Shown: positions 33,601 to 45,589 of the stretch, piece after piece
Layout of the letters: each line of letters begins with the position of its first letter
Position numbering within the stretch: the first letter of the stretch is position 1
Origin: Saccharum officinarum
Taxonomy: Eukaryota > Streptophyta > Magnoliopsida > Poales > Poaceae
DNA length: 64,000 nucleotides
NCBI GenBank assembly: GCA_020631735.1
Contig: CM036160.1
Location: forward strand, 110,528,680-110,592,679
Reading direction: 5' to 3'
Position numbers and translations under genes: made by a program
The notes under the pieces: generated by a model
What the model saw: the letters and a program-made list of their open reading frames with translations, nothing else
The model's database searches: none
Told to the model about the DNA's origin: nothing

Positions 33601-36600
33601 TTCATAATTTATATCCTGTAACATAAGCGGTAATATTGTGTACAAGTTACTCATTTTCTAGGTTATGTGAAGCAGGGAAGTCTCATTTAGGATATGTACA
33701 AACTCTAGTTGCATAGCAAAGGATAATTTTGTTTTACAACTTCCTTTTATTTAGAAATTTGAAAGCCATTACATTGCGTGGTAAATTTTACATGATTACT
33801 TTATAAACAGTATGACATAATTAAGAAAGTAATAGTCTAGATTTGGGGAGATGTAAAGCGTAAACTTAGAAAATTTACATTTGAATTTTGGGAAAGTGGG
33901 GAAGTTTGCATGGAGAGGAGGTTCTTTTAATTGGGATTACCAATCTGCTGTGAAATCTGTTGAATCTCTGTACGCCCTCAATCCATTGTTACACCGCTGG
34001 TTGCGATGGCAACACTGAAGTTATTCAGTGCCCACTCTGCTTTATTTATTCCCTTTATTGTCTTTCCTGTTGAGTAATATTTGGACATGTATAACAACAT
34101 AAATTTGTTATGTTCAGCGAAGCATGCACGAAATTCATGTCACTTTGCCAGCGGCGTCCTGACATCAGTCCTCAAACTGCACAGCCAGCAGTTTTGTCAC
34201 ACTGGAAGGTCTTTGATGATGGGAATGTCCGTGGTTCTTCCAGTTCAGACATGTCTATAGATGAGCCACAAGTTGATCTCGGTGAATCCAACAACAAATC
34301 TACAGTCAGTGGAAGTGGCTCTCAGGTCCACAGACTAAGCAACAGTCAAGGTTTAGAAGCCGCTGCAGAACAGCAACCCAAGCCAACCATCCAACAGGCA
34401 GTAGATAAACAAGAAGCAGAAACAGATGCGTCTCCTGCACCTGCTGTAGGAGGGCTTTCAAGGCGGCTGAGTGTGAAGGACAGGATAAACATGTTTGAGA
34501 GCCAGAAAAAGGAGCAGACTCCAAGTTCTGGTAACAGCAGCTCAGTAGGTACTGGTAGGGTGGTTCCAGGGAAAGGTGAGCACCGCAGGGTTCCTTCTGG
34601 CGCCTCCATGGAGAAGTTAGTTAGAAGGTGGAGCAGTGTTAGTGACATGAGTATTGATCTCAGCAACAATGAGAGCGGTAACTTAAATGACAAAAAGGAT
34701 AATGGAACTCCTGTCGGGACTCCAACATCTACTGATTTGGAGGCCAACTCTAAAGTACGAGCTAACGAGGACTCTAATGGGCAGAAGGATTCAGTCACAT
34801 CACACTCTTGGCCTTGTCAAAAGGATAATGTACCAATGGATCCGGCCACCACAGATTTGTGCCCACCCTCAACTTTATGTAATACACTTGCTCCTCAGAA
34901 AGAGAGTATATATGGTGATGGTGCAGAAAACGACATGGTTCTAAACTCTAGCATTGAGAGTGAGTCATCCTTTGGGAAAGAACCGGGGGTTATTCAAGCA
35001 CACACAAGGATGTCAAATCATGCTACTTCAAATGTTTCCACTCGAAACCGTCTAAAATCTTCTGCAAAACCAGTTGAGGAAGCCTTGCTGAAAAATAAGG
35101 ATATTTTAACTAGCTCAACGTCAGAGGAGCATGTCCGCATGATAGATAAGGAAATCACAGCTGTTGCTCATGAAGTACCAGTTGCAAGTGAACAGATTAC
35201 CCAGAATGATATTAGAGGTCTCCATACAAAAGATATTCACACTGAAGCAGAAGTGACTGGAAGGAAGGGTCATTCTTTGCGATCATTTGGAAAGGTATCT
35301 GGTGGTGTTAATCCTAAACCAAAAGCCTCATCCAATTCCCGATCTAATGTTAAAGGCTCATCTGGTAGGGATGAGATTACCTCTACAGAAACTGAGTTCC
35401 GTGACGCTAGTTTGCAGCGGAATCGTCTACCACGGAAGGCAGAGGATGTAGGGCGAAAGGTTACAGCTGGTTCTGATTCAGATTGTTCTGCTCGTCAGGG
35501 AACAAATTTGAGCAGGCAATCATCCATTACTGACCAGGAACTAAACTTGCAGGCTAGAGTGATGAGACCAGGAAAAGGGAACCAAGATCGGCATGGCGAA
35601 TTACAAATGAAGGCAAATGAGTTGGAGAAATTATTTGCTGAACACAAGTTAACATCCTCCCGACGAGGCAAACCTACAGATGTGCAGGTTGATAGCACGC
35701 CTATGGTGAGTGAGGTAAAGCAGACAATGGTTCTTCATGAGACAATTCATACAAAACAAGTTGTAAAGGAGAGTATAACAACCAATGATTTTGATTCCGG
35801 TGAGCTTCTGAAGATGGTGAATAATCAAGGATTTAACATTAGCACACCACAAAAACTTGGCATTCTAAGTTTAGAAGAGTCGAGAGGGAAGTTTTATGAC
35901 CATTATATGCAGAAGAGGGATGCAAAACTGAAGGAAGACTGGAAACTGCAGAGAGAGGAGAAGGAAGCAATGTTAAAGGCTATGCATGAGAGTCTAGAAC
36001 GGAGCAAGGCCGAGTTGCTAGCTAAATTCTCTCGGTCTGCAGATGTCCCTGACTCAACTTATGTTTCTCGTTCTTCTCAGAAGATTCCTCCTTCACGATC
36101 AGCAAGAAAAAATAAGGATCAGGTATTGAATTATATTTAATTTAATACACTTAAAAAGCAACTAAAGAATTTTTTGGAAACTGAAAATGCTTAACATGCA
36201 TCTTGTGTGCATAACTGTGGGATTTTCACTTCACACGTTGCTTTGAAGTTCTTTGATCTAGAAAAGTAATGCCTTAAAAAGTATTCGTTCAAATTATTCA
36301 CGATTTAAGTGCAATATGCAAATCTTAGAATCTTATAGGTACATACAATGTTGTGGAGTACTGGAATAATGCAGAATATGGACTTTACTTGCATTTAATT
36401 TTCTTTGCCATTTGCAGGGGGTTGACTCATTCTTGGTTGAAGAGGAACTGAATAGTGACTACCTATCTGGTGATGGTTCTTCCAGGAGTGCTGATTCCAG
36501 GAAGCATTTTTCAAATAAAGTTGCTTCCACTCAAAAGGCATCTGCTGGTCCTATCCATAAGCGTTCATCAAGGACTGCAAGCTCTGGTTATGCTAATCGC

Positions 36601-39083
36601 AGGAATCCACCAGAAAATCCTCTCGCACAGTCTGTCCCCAGTTTCTCTGACTTAAGAAAAGAAAATACAAAGCCTTCACCTGGACTCAGTAGAGCGACTG
36701 CAAGAGTTCAGCAAAAGTCTTTTGCCCGTAGCAAGAGCATTATTGAAGAGTCAAAGAGTATATTGAAAGAAGATCAATCGAGGAGGTCACAATCTATGAG
36801 GAAGAGCCAAATTCCTGATGAGTTGAAGGACATTTCATCAGGGAATGAGGATACTTACAATTGGGCTCCCTCAAGAATTTCCAAGATCCAATCAGAGGGA
36901 GCTTTTGCTTACAGTGCCCGCAGAACGGGTCCACCAAAGCCTTTTCTTAGGAAAGGCAATGGGACTCACCCTGTTATAGGTATAGCTGGATTTCAGGCTG
37001 CAGCTGCCATGATGGCGAATGCCCTCCAGCATGGTGACAGTGGTGATTTTGAAGATCAGCAAGAGGATTCCCCTGATGATGCCAAAGAAGAGGAAGAATA
37101 TGAAAGCATTGAAGAAAACCTTAGAGAAAGTGACTTTCCTGCTGATTCTGACAGTGAGAACCCAAGAGTGAGTCATGAATTTGGAAATTCAGATGACGCA
37201 GGGTCAGAAAATGGCGATGCTGATTTTCCAAGTGAGGCATCCGCGATTGGTGGTACTAAGTTCACCGCTTTTACAGGAAATGTTCACAATCCAGCTGGTG
37301 ATGTTCCAGCACCCTGGAGTTCTCGTCTTCCGCAGCTGTTCCCCTACACGAATGATAATTCAGATGGTGATGCTTTCGCTGATTCACCGTCGGGAAGTCC
37401 GTCACCATGGAATTCTCATTCACTTGATGAAATAACAGATGCTGATGTATCTCGGATGCGGAAAAAGTGGGGCAGTGCACAGATGCCTTTTGCTGGTGTC
37501 AATGCATCTCAACAGCCACGCAAAGATGTTTCCAAAGGATTGAAGAAACTGTGGAAATTTGGTAGGAAGACTAGAGGCGGTGATGGTTCAGTAAATGATT
37601 GGGTATCTGCTTCCACTGCCTCAGAATGCGATGATGACATGGAAGATGGGCGGGATCTGGTAGTAGGATCTTCTGATGATTTCAGAAAGTCTCGAATGGG
37701 TTATCTTGCTTCATATGACGGTTTTGTTGAGAACGAGGTTTTTGCTGAACAAGGTATTTGACTTTCTAATTTTCTGTAAAAGGTCTTTTCGTTGTCATTA
37801 ATCATTAAATTAGTTAGTATGCTTCTCAAAATACTATTCCCACAATTTATTTGCACTAGATAAAGTTTAAAGAAATGGGTCCTTTCTAATATGATCATCA
37901 TAGTCCTAAATTTTCAAAAAAGTACCTGAAGGTTCCAACCATATGCCTACGAGTTGGCAAACAATTATCTTATATTTATCTGATAATTTTAGATTTCTGT
38001 TCTCCATGTACCCGAACAAAATTGTGACTGTTGAAAAAACTATTCTGAGCATTACTCATATTCTTGCCGAGTTATGTATACCTAGGATAACCTATTATTC
38101 TTGGTTCATATTATGCACACTAACCCTGGGCGCATTGGTTGTGCCTTATGGTTTGAGTAGTTCATTATATTGTCCACACTTCAATTTGTTGAGAGTGAGT
38201 GACCTGGTAGACGTTCCTCTGTCAATGCACTTGTCTGCATTAATCATGCATATGTTATCTTGCTCCATAGATCATGTTAGTGGATCCACACATTTCGAAT
38301 GTGTGAATTTTTAAAAAGAAAGGGAAAGAAGTGCTAGAGCTATGCAGTTCCTGCACAATGCTATTCGAAAGGATCCAATAACTTCTTTTCTGTGAGGCAT
38401 GGCTTGAGGATCTGCCCTGCAATGGCTCGCGAGGAGTAAGATGGAACCTTGAAAACTGTTGACCCTAGTAGCCAGGCCCAAATGTCAAAATTGTAATCCC
38501 CCAGAAGCAGTAACTTCCGTGGATCATGATTGTATTGATGCCCAATGGCGACTATATACATATAGAGACACAGGAGGGAAACCCTAGACTAGGAGATTAC
38601 ACTAATACCCCTGGCTATTATACCGTAACAGCACTCACAGGGCTTTATTAGCTCATGGTTCTGAATCTTAATGCACCTGTATATCCTTTGGTTACTGTCC
38701 AATCTTAGCTCTTGCCACACATTTTCCTTATTAAAGCACAAAAGCTTGATGAAGATTCTTAATTTGCAGAACAATCACTACGCAGCTCCATTCCAAACCC
38801 ACCTGCAAATTTCAGATTGAGGGAGGATCAACTGACTGGAAGTTCTCTTAAAGGTATAGAACTTCTAAACATGTATATGCTTATGTTAAGTTGCTCATTA
38901 AATGCATATAATATGAAGATCTTGGTTCTTCATACTTCTCATGTATTTCCCACAAATTTATTACTTATTATTCCTGAAGTCGCAATCTTCTCTAAAATGT
39001 GTTATCCCCAAAATGCAGCGCCACGTTCTTTCTTCTCCCTGTCAACATTCCGAAGCAAGGGAGGTGATGCTAGACTCAGGTGA
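30652..39083 (+). CDS. CIP7-like: COP1-interacting protein 7-like protein (10 exons, 1354 aa)
   Basis: Exons by GT/AG borders and phase: 30652-30710, 30799-30978, 31071-31173, 31267-31297, 32998-33046, 33262-33414, 34118-36122, 36418-37753, 38770-38853, 39019-39083. They sum to 4065 bases, an exact 1354 codons plus TGA. The N terminus ([39 protein letters not shown]) and residues about 142-205 ([53 protein letters not shown]) are hallmarks of the CIP7 family. Arabidopsis CIP7 is a nuclear protein that binds the E3 ligase COP1 and promotes light-regulated genes. The middle is Ser-rich and disordered. A charged coiled coil spans about 775-830 ([20 protein letters not shown]), and a basic [13 protein letters not shown] motif lies near 1235. 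Role by homology only; the other Arabidopsis relatives of CIP7 are less well studied. Confidence 0.9.
31599..31678. repeat. 40-bp tandem duplication over the LINE 5' junction
   Basis: Bases 31599-31638 recur at 31639-31678. The unit contains part of the MITE target (GTTCCATTTT) plus the first LINE bases, so it spans the insertion junction. Confidence 0.9.
31609..32523 (+). mobile_element. 5'-truncated RTE-like LINE inside the MITE
   Basis: The open frame 31637-32356 starts within the RT catalytic block ([12 protein letters not shown], an FADD variant of YxDD). It continues with [36 protein letters not shown] and a C-terminal [13 protein letters not shown], as in plant RTE-type elements. The 3' end after CTACCCCAACTTGCTTGGGA is a TTG trinucleotide tail rather than poly-A, typical of RTE. 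The 16-base sequence TGTTTAGTTCCATTTT flanks it at 31593-31608 and 32524-32539 as a target duplication. Most of RT and the endonuclease are absent, so it is dead. Confidence 0.85.
37754..38769 (+). other. Intron 8 of CIP7-like gene
   Basis: A one-kilobase intron with GTATTT donor and TTTGCAG acceptor. Short frames within it have no domains. No transposon terminus was recognised. Confidence 0.6.
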
Positions 39084-40555
39084 TCCTCAAAAGATACCAG
39101 AGGTGGGGTGTATAAAATATCTTCCGAAGTTAGGTATGAGTGTCAAATTTTCAGGGTGGTATGCGGACGCTGCTAGCTTGTGATTATATATATATTGTGT
39201 ATCTATGGCAATTCATATAAGCTGCCAGTTGAGCTCTCCATTGTTGCTGTTTGATTATTCTTTTTCTTAATATTCTTTACCTCCTGTGTAGAGTTGGACT
39301 TAAAGATCTTTTGCAATCTGTTTTTTCAACTGGCCTAGAACTCCTGTATTTTTTCATTGTTTTTGTGATATATCTGTATCTCCCTCTCAACTTGTTTCTT
39401 GGTTCACATATATCACAAATTCAAGATATATGGTAATTTTGCCAATTGGAGCATGGAAACTAGACTTATTCAACGCAAGTCACTTGTTAAGTGTGGTGAG
39501 TGTATCTGTCTTTTGTTTAGAAAACTTCATCGATTTTACTGAAACTTCGCCTTATTTACTAGTGACTGCGCCACACATATCTTTGATGTATGTTTCAGCC
39601 AATTTTTGGAGTATTTATGGCAATGGTGCTCAAGTTCATGTACTTGGTTTTGGTTGATTACCGCATACCAGTGATGCTCCTCTTTGTACCTCACTCTCTT
39701 TACCTTCATTTGAAATGATTGTGCATCTGCATGAACTCTTTTCTCGTTGCCTTTGCATACCAATCAACTCTTTTCTCGTAATCCCCTGGATCTGAAAAAA
39801 AAACGAATAAAGATGAATCTCATATGTGATTCTGATGCAAGAATGCAATGGATGTTCAGTTTCTCTGAGCTCATAGATGGACAGAATGCCTTCAATGTTC
39901 TGAAAAGGCTTACCAAATTGCTTCCGGCTGATTGTTTTGCTTGCCCATTGAAAATCTTATTCCATCCAAATATTCATTGAGCCCTGGTGACACAGCATCT
40001 GAAATTCGTGGGAGAGCATTGCATCCATGTTCATCCAGGGTAACTGTCTCACTGAACATTTGGTTGTGTTGGTGCTACATGCTGTAGCCTGTAGCTGCAT
40101 GCAGTGGGCAGTGGCTACTGCTACTGTGAACAAGAAAAATGGCGGCTGCCATCCTCTCTGATCCATGCATGTAGGTGTCCTAGATTGAGGCCCAACCCAA
40201 CCCAGTGGAGGCTACTGGCTAGGCCCTATCGTAGGCTCTGTAGATTGATCATGCTGCGCCTTGCAACCGTCCATGCGAACCAATCACATTGCTCTGTCCC
40301 TCTCCCAGTCTGGCCTTTGCATTGGAGCCAACGTCCTAGAGACGAAAGGAGGTGTCAGTCAAATGAATTTACTCGTCCAGTGGATTGGCATGTTTCAAGA
40401 TCGCTGTCAATGCTTTCCGTCACTGGTTGACCTAGCACCGTACACCCACATATATACGGCCTTTCGTACGGCTTGCAAGCTGTTTATGATAATCAAAATA
40501 AACTAAACTTATAAGCTAAATGACATGTTTCTCTGCAATTTTTTTAGCGACACGA
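39084..40555. other. Downstream region of CIP7-like gene, no gene recognised
   Basis: Probably 3' UTR followed by intergenic sequence. A stretch at 39825-39980 reads as a possible exon (MQWMFSFSELIDGQNAFNVL) but matches no family known to me, so it is not called. Confidence 0.4.
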
Positions 40556-40658
40556 GCTGTTCGGCTGATGGTTTCTATGGTTGATAAGCCAGTTAAAGTT
40601 GATTTGTTGTGAGAGAAAAATAATGATAAGTCAGGGTGATAAGTTCAAACAAACAGGG
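40556..40658. mobile_element. MITE, CCTGTTCG family, copy 3 (degraded)
   Basis: GCTGTTCGGCTGA at the left and AACAAACAGGGC at the right, with the shared core GTGAGAGAAAAATAATGATAAG. Confidence 0.65.
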
Positions 40659-41002
40659 CGTAGCTTCTCTCCGCTGCCTTTATTTGTACTAAAACGCAGA
40701 ACTAGGTCTATCGTGTGTTCACCATCATGGTCGTTTGGATCCTCGTAGAGGCTGAAGATATGAATAGATCGTTTGCCTGTTCTGTCTTTGCCAGCCTAAG
40801 CTTCAAAAACTCATGGTTAATGTGGCCTTTGTCTTTTGCTTGTTCAGCTCTGAAATCTGAATGAATGTAATGGAGCGCAGCAATTGCAACTTGCAATCAG
40901 GGGCGGAGCTATGTATACAGTTGTGGGTCCAGACACACCCACGGGGAAAAAATTAAAAGCAGTGATTATATTCAATTTTTATCATATAGCACATACCTAG
41001 TA

Positions 41003-41140
41003 AGACCTTGTTTAATGTAGCTGAATTCACATCAATCCATATGTGTTGGGTGGATTAGAGTGAAACTTGAACTAAATTCCACCTCAGTTCACCCCAACAC
41101 ATGTAGATTGAGGTAAATCCGATAACATCCGAACAAGGCC
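41003..41140. mobile_element. Small foldback MITE, copy 2
   Basis: The ends GACCTTGTTTAATGTAG and CATCCGAACAAGGCC enclose facing CATCAATCCATATGTGTTG and CCAACACATGTAGATTGAGG arms. It is the same family as 21889-22029. Confidence 0.7.
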
Positions 41141-41631
41141 GAAAAGTCTATATACTTATAAGTTAAGCGCACCCCTTCAAATTTGTTTTAGCTCCACACT
41201 TGCAATGCTAATCGCCCTAGCAGCTGGCCTAGCCTTTTAGCCTACAAGGGATGGAAGGGACCGCCGCAGCGGCATCAGGCATGGCACTTGGTGTCATCAT
41301 CTGCTTATCACTCTCCCCTATGAAATGAAGTGAAATTGAACGTCAAGGAATACATGCCTAGCCACTTGTATGCGAGTAGAGCAGTGCATCATATTATCAG
41401 TCGCACTGGCACACAAATGTTACGAACTTTTTCCTTTAGTCAGAAATGCAATGTCTTGCCGGTTTCATCAGCTATCTTTGAGCGTTACAATACACACCAG
41501 CAGAATCAATCTTTTGGGTAGGGCATACGTGTGGGTGATTGATATCCAAGGTAGTGTCAATGTTACTCGAGTACCAAAAAGATGACTCAGGCTACGTTGT
41601 GTGCAGTCAGCCAACGACATCACAATGTGTC

Positions 41632-41964
41632 TGTTAGAAGAGTCAAGGGCCTATTGGGCCTTAGCCCGTTAGGGTTAATTAGTCGCTTGCTTAGGGGTCA
41701 AGTAAGACCTCTTCTCTATATAAGGAGAGGAGATGTATCAATCTAATCAAGCAAGAAATTAGAAGGAAAAACCTTCTCTCTTGCCGGCCGTGGGCTAAGC
41801 CCCGCGGCCGGCGTTCCCAGCGCCCCTCTCAGCTCTAGCCGCCAGCCCTCTGCCACTCTCTAGCATGTGAACAGTACCCACGGGTACAGTAGCATGTGGG
41901 TACTGTAGCGCCACAGCCGCTCCCATCAACTCTCACCTCTGGATCCCAACATCAACACATAACA
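41632..41964 (+). repeat. Left LTR of TRIM-like element (333 bp)
   Basis: Contains TATATAAGGAG (TATA-like, about 41717) and a GC-rich hairpin GCCGGCCGTGGG...CCCCGCGGCCGGC. It differs from the right LTR by many substitutions and by indels in its 3' third. Confidence 0.85.
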
Positions 41965-42189
41965 ACCGGTGGGCTCCATGGGATCCAGGTGGCTACACAC
42001 GTGTAGGTTCATCACGCGGAGGGTGTCCGCCGTATCTTCAGGAGTCAAAAATAAAGAGTCGTAGTCTATTTCAGGTCAATAAAATAAGCCGAGATGTAAA
42101 AGACTTGTTTTTAGGTGTTAGGTTTGTGTCTAGCAGAGTCGAGTTAGGTTGCAGTTCGAGGACGAGCTGCATGTCTAGGTGGGGTGTAG

Positions 42190-42558
42190 TGTTAGAAGAG
42201 TCAAAGGCCTATTGGACCTTAGCCTGTTAGGGTTAATTAGTCGCTTGCTTAGGGGCCAAGTAAGACATCTTCTCTATATAATGAGAGGAGATGTATCAAT
42301 CTAATCAAACAAGAGATTAGAAGGAAAAACCTTCTCTCTTGCCGGCCGTGGGCAAAGCCCCGCGGCCGGCGTTCCCAGCGCCTCCTCACAGCTCTAGCTG
42401 TTGGGCCTTCGCTCCTCTAGCCTCTCAGCCCATGAACAGTACCCACGACACTGTAGCACCGCGGGTACTGTAGCCCCGCCGCTCTCTTCCTCCTCAATCC
42501 TCCCAATCCCAACAGCAACCACATAACTCTCTCCTCTCAATCCTAACAGCACATAACA
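42190..42558 (+). repeat. Right LTR of TRIM-like element (369 bp)
   Basis: The same hairpin and TATA region (TATATAATGAG) as the left copy. It is longer because of extra CT-rich sequence before the end. Confidence 0.85.
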
Positions 42559-42734
42559 GTGTCAATGTCTAAAAACTAGTTACCTATACTCCACGAATGA
42601 CTATGCCATATGCCCATATATACTGGCTCTTGCCATGCATAACGCCCAAAGGATAGCAGCATGAAACCCATCTCCTCAACTTACAAAGTACACACTTCCT
42701 AGGACCACCCCTATATATATTACTAGCTTACCTT

Positions 42735-42960
42735 ACGATCCTAAAAAGAATATAATTCTAAGTGCACTCTTTATGAAAGTATCTAAAATTTAACCAAATA
42801 TATAGACAAAAAAAATTAACATTTATGACACCAAATAAATATACTATGAAATGTATCTCATGACAAATCTAATAATATTTATTTGATATAAATATTAATA
42901 TTTTTTTGTATATAGGTACTCAAGTACTCAAAGTCAAAATACTTTAACTTTCATAGCTGC
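42735..42960. mobile_element. Degenerate Stowaway-type MITE relic
   Basis: AT-rich sequence with the characteristic interior TCTAATAATATTTATTTGAT and facing AAAGTATCTAAAATTTAACC / AAAGTCAAAATACTTTAACT. The termini are not intact. Confidence 0.4.
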
Positions 42961-43077
42961 TAGATAATTGCATTTTTTTTCTGGATGAACGACAATACAC
43001 TCTTATGTGCCACTTGCTCACACCACGGTGGGCCTCACCTTACCAATACTTTCTCTGTCCATTCTTAGTAGGAGGAA

Positions 43078-43079
43078 AT

Positions 43080-43110
<31 letters not shown>

Positions 43111-43119
43111 GGGGGGGGG
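43078..43119. repeat. (TG)n followed by 26-base poly-G
   Basis: A TG dinucleotide run passes into an uninterrupted G homopolymer at 43094-43119. Confidence 0.9.
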
Positions 43120-43601
43120 TTGGCGGGGGCGTGGTGGTATTGTCCTGAAGTGTTTTTCAAGGTACCTATGTATATTGATTTTGGTTGATGTATGAAACAA
43201 CACCTCCAATACAAAGGTTCATTTTACGGTTTCATCTGAGGACTTGTTTGATATGGCTTTAGTGCACTTGAGGAGGGTAGCTCCTCCTTCAGACTCTAAA
43301 ATGACTCCGACTCCTCTACTATTTATCAGAAAATGGTTTCTCCTCTGAATGTGTTTTGTATAGCTTCTCTGCAGAAGTTGTTGTTGGAGCCCAGGTCGTG
43401 ACAAACAGACTCTAATTATTGCATGATGTTGTGATAAAATGTTGCATGAGATTGGCCGAAACTCATTGGGACTCTCAATGCAGTTTCGTTCTCTCAGAAA
43501 TAGTGGCAGCCGAGTTTTACACTTTTACTGGACGAAACTCACTCGCTCTCATCTTTAAAATTTTCTTTGCCGCCTCGTCCTTTTAACGACGTGTCATCAT
43601 A

Positions 43602-43609
43602 GTATAAAA
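43602..43609 (+). promoter_or_regulatory. Candidate TATA box of the 43920 gene
   Basis: GTATAAAA lies about 315 bases upstream of the start codon, after a C/T-rich stretch. Confidence 0.5.
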
Positions 43610-43919
43610 CATCCACTGGGCCTTACAGTCATAGTGCCCAGCTGAGGCCTGACTCCTGACTCCTGAGGAGACGAGCCTGATCACAGCGCTAACGATAACA
43701 AGCTACTCATCAAGGCACAGACTAGACTAGCTGCAACTCCTTGACCTCCTTTCTCCTCCTCTTTTATGAACAAACAACAGTACAAACCAAGAAGAACAAC
43801 AACACCTCTCAGGTGGGGCTTGGTTTACATTTAGCAGCCTTTGTGAAGCATCTGAGCTCCTCCTCATCATCCACAGCAAGATCTATATCCCAAGATCATC
43901 ACCGATCAACACCAACACC

Positions 43920-45083
43920 ATGACCAATAATACCATACCACACAATCATCATCATCGGCTGCGGCCGCATCATCAGGAGATGGACCAGCTGCAAGCGCTA
44001 GCTGTGAAGCCACAGGTGAAGAGACAGGCGAGGAGGAGGACGCACACGAGCCGGCCGTACCAGGAGAGGCTGCTCAACATGGCGGAGGCGCGGCGGGAGA
44101 TCGTCACCGCCCTCAAGATCCACCGGGCCAGCACCAGCACGAGGCAGTACCAGCATCGGGAGCCGCCGCCGCGTCAACCACCGTTTGCGCAGCAGCTCCA
44201 GCAACAGCAAGAACAAGAGCAGCAGCAGGTGCAAGCAGTGGCGTTTCACGAACGAAGTCGAAGCCAAGCGGCGGTCGACGAAGAAGCATCTCTGGCGTAT
44301 AGCTACGCCGCCACCTCCTTTTGCAATCCGCTGTACAACTCTCCACTTGCGCACTGGATTGCTGCCGGTAGCTACTGCTCACCACCCGTTCTTCCTTGTG
44401 ATCTCACGCCACCTGAACTGCCGCCCACTGCCGCTGGGTGGCTTGGAGTTGGAGGCGCACTACCAAGGCTTGGAGCGTTTGGTTCACAGCCTGCCTACAC
44501 GGCCGCTAGGACTGAACCTTAGCTTCCAAGGTTTTGGTGTCTCTGTGGACGATGCTGCCATGGACGACTGTGAAGATCTCCTTGGCCTTCCATTGACACA
44601 ACCATCACCGGCTGCCTCGTACTCGTACTCACCTCCGGCAGTTGAGACGGCGACAACCCATGCCTACGGTCATGGATCACCGGCGCTCAGCGCAGCAGGA
44701 GCAGAGAACCACTCGGTGATGGATGCACCGGCACCGGCGTTGATCCTGGTGCCAGACGACGGCGGGGAGACGATGGTGCAGCAGGCCTCGGCCGGCGAGA
44801 CGCAGGGCATGGAGTGGAGCGAGGCGGCGGCCGCGGACGTGGCCGCGTGGTGGAGCAAGATCTTCGAGAGCGGGCAACGCGCGCCCCCAAACGCGGAGGA
44901 CGTGGCGGCGACGGCGGCCGGTTTGCCGGCGGAGTGGTGGTTGCTTTGTGGCGATGATGTCGGTGCCGCCGAGCAAGGAGCGTCCTGGCGACGACGACGA
45001 TGCACGTCGACGACGGCGACTACAGCTGCTGCTACGAGGGGGGTCGCAGCGACGACGGCAAAGACGTCACCTTGCTGTGGTAA
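43920..45083 (+). pseudogene. Gln-rich uncharacterised grass protein gene with reading-frame breaks
   Basis: From ATG 43920 (ATG 43980 is also possible) the frame gives a basic N-terminal motif ([20 protein letters not shown]), also found in an uncharacterised plant protein family. A glutamine tract follows, ending at TAG 44520-44522. Sequence that looks like the same protein continues in the next frame from about 44490 ([12 protein letters not shown], then an acidic Ala-rich region with VAAWWSKIFES). Near 44940-45005 it appears to change frame again, with a plausible C terminus MHVDDGDYSCCYEGGRSDDG ending at TAA 45081-45083. No intron borders explain the shifts. It is a decayed gene or has sequencing errors in GC-rich DNA. 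Function unknown. Confidence 0.55.
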
Positions 45084-45589
45084 GAGTAAGACCTACAGAG
45101 TTCATTCCTACGATATGATGATGAATTGCGACATGCATTTCATCTCTGCTTGTTCTTTGGAAAAAAAAAATCAGCATGGTCGGCATCGGCGACGACGTTC
45201 AAGGGTGGGATGGAGAATGGTTCTCATGCTCTTGATTAACTGCACGATCGATCATGTCTACGTCGACGACCGTGCATTTCGGTACACCCAACTCGAGGTC
45301 TTTATGTATGTAATTTGATTTCGATATAAAAACGTGATGCTCAAATGAATTAGATTGCTCGTAATTGGCATGAACTAGCGGAAGCCAAATGCATCGTGCT
45401 GTATCCTTTGTGTGACCTGTTCTTCACCTTGTTCAACATATGTGCGAGAAATAAGCCTACACTGTTTACACATGGCACAGCCCAAATAAGCTAAAACAAA
45501 GCCCAGCAGAATTGTCAATTTTCGGTAGCGAGGCAGGAAATTAGGAATCAAATAACAGATTCAACTAGAGTGGTGCTACAATTTTATCA

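Larger units (their letters stand above)
41632..42558 (+). mobile_element. TRIM-like miniature LTR retrotransposon (927 bp)
   Basis: Two direct repeats, 41632-41964 and 42190-42558, both begin TGTTAGAAGAGTCAA and end CACATAACA (TG...CA with TGTTA/TAACA inverted ends). They flank only 225 bases of internal sequence. The 5-bp target duplication GTGTC lies at 41627-41631 and 42559-42563. The sequence just before the right LTR (AGGTGGGGTGTAG) is purine-rich, like a polypurine tract. The bases after the left LTR do not clearly match a tRNA 3' end, so the primer site is unresolved. There is no coding capacity, so it must have been moved in trans. The orientation is taken from the purine tract. Confidence 0.85.

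Noticed and set aside
39825..39980. Possible exon downstream of the CIP7-like gene
   Set aside because: No family recognised, no clear splice partners, and the CIP7-like model closes in frame without it.
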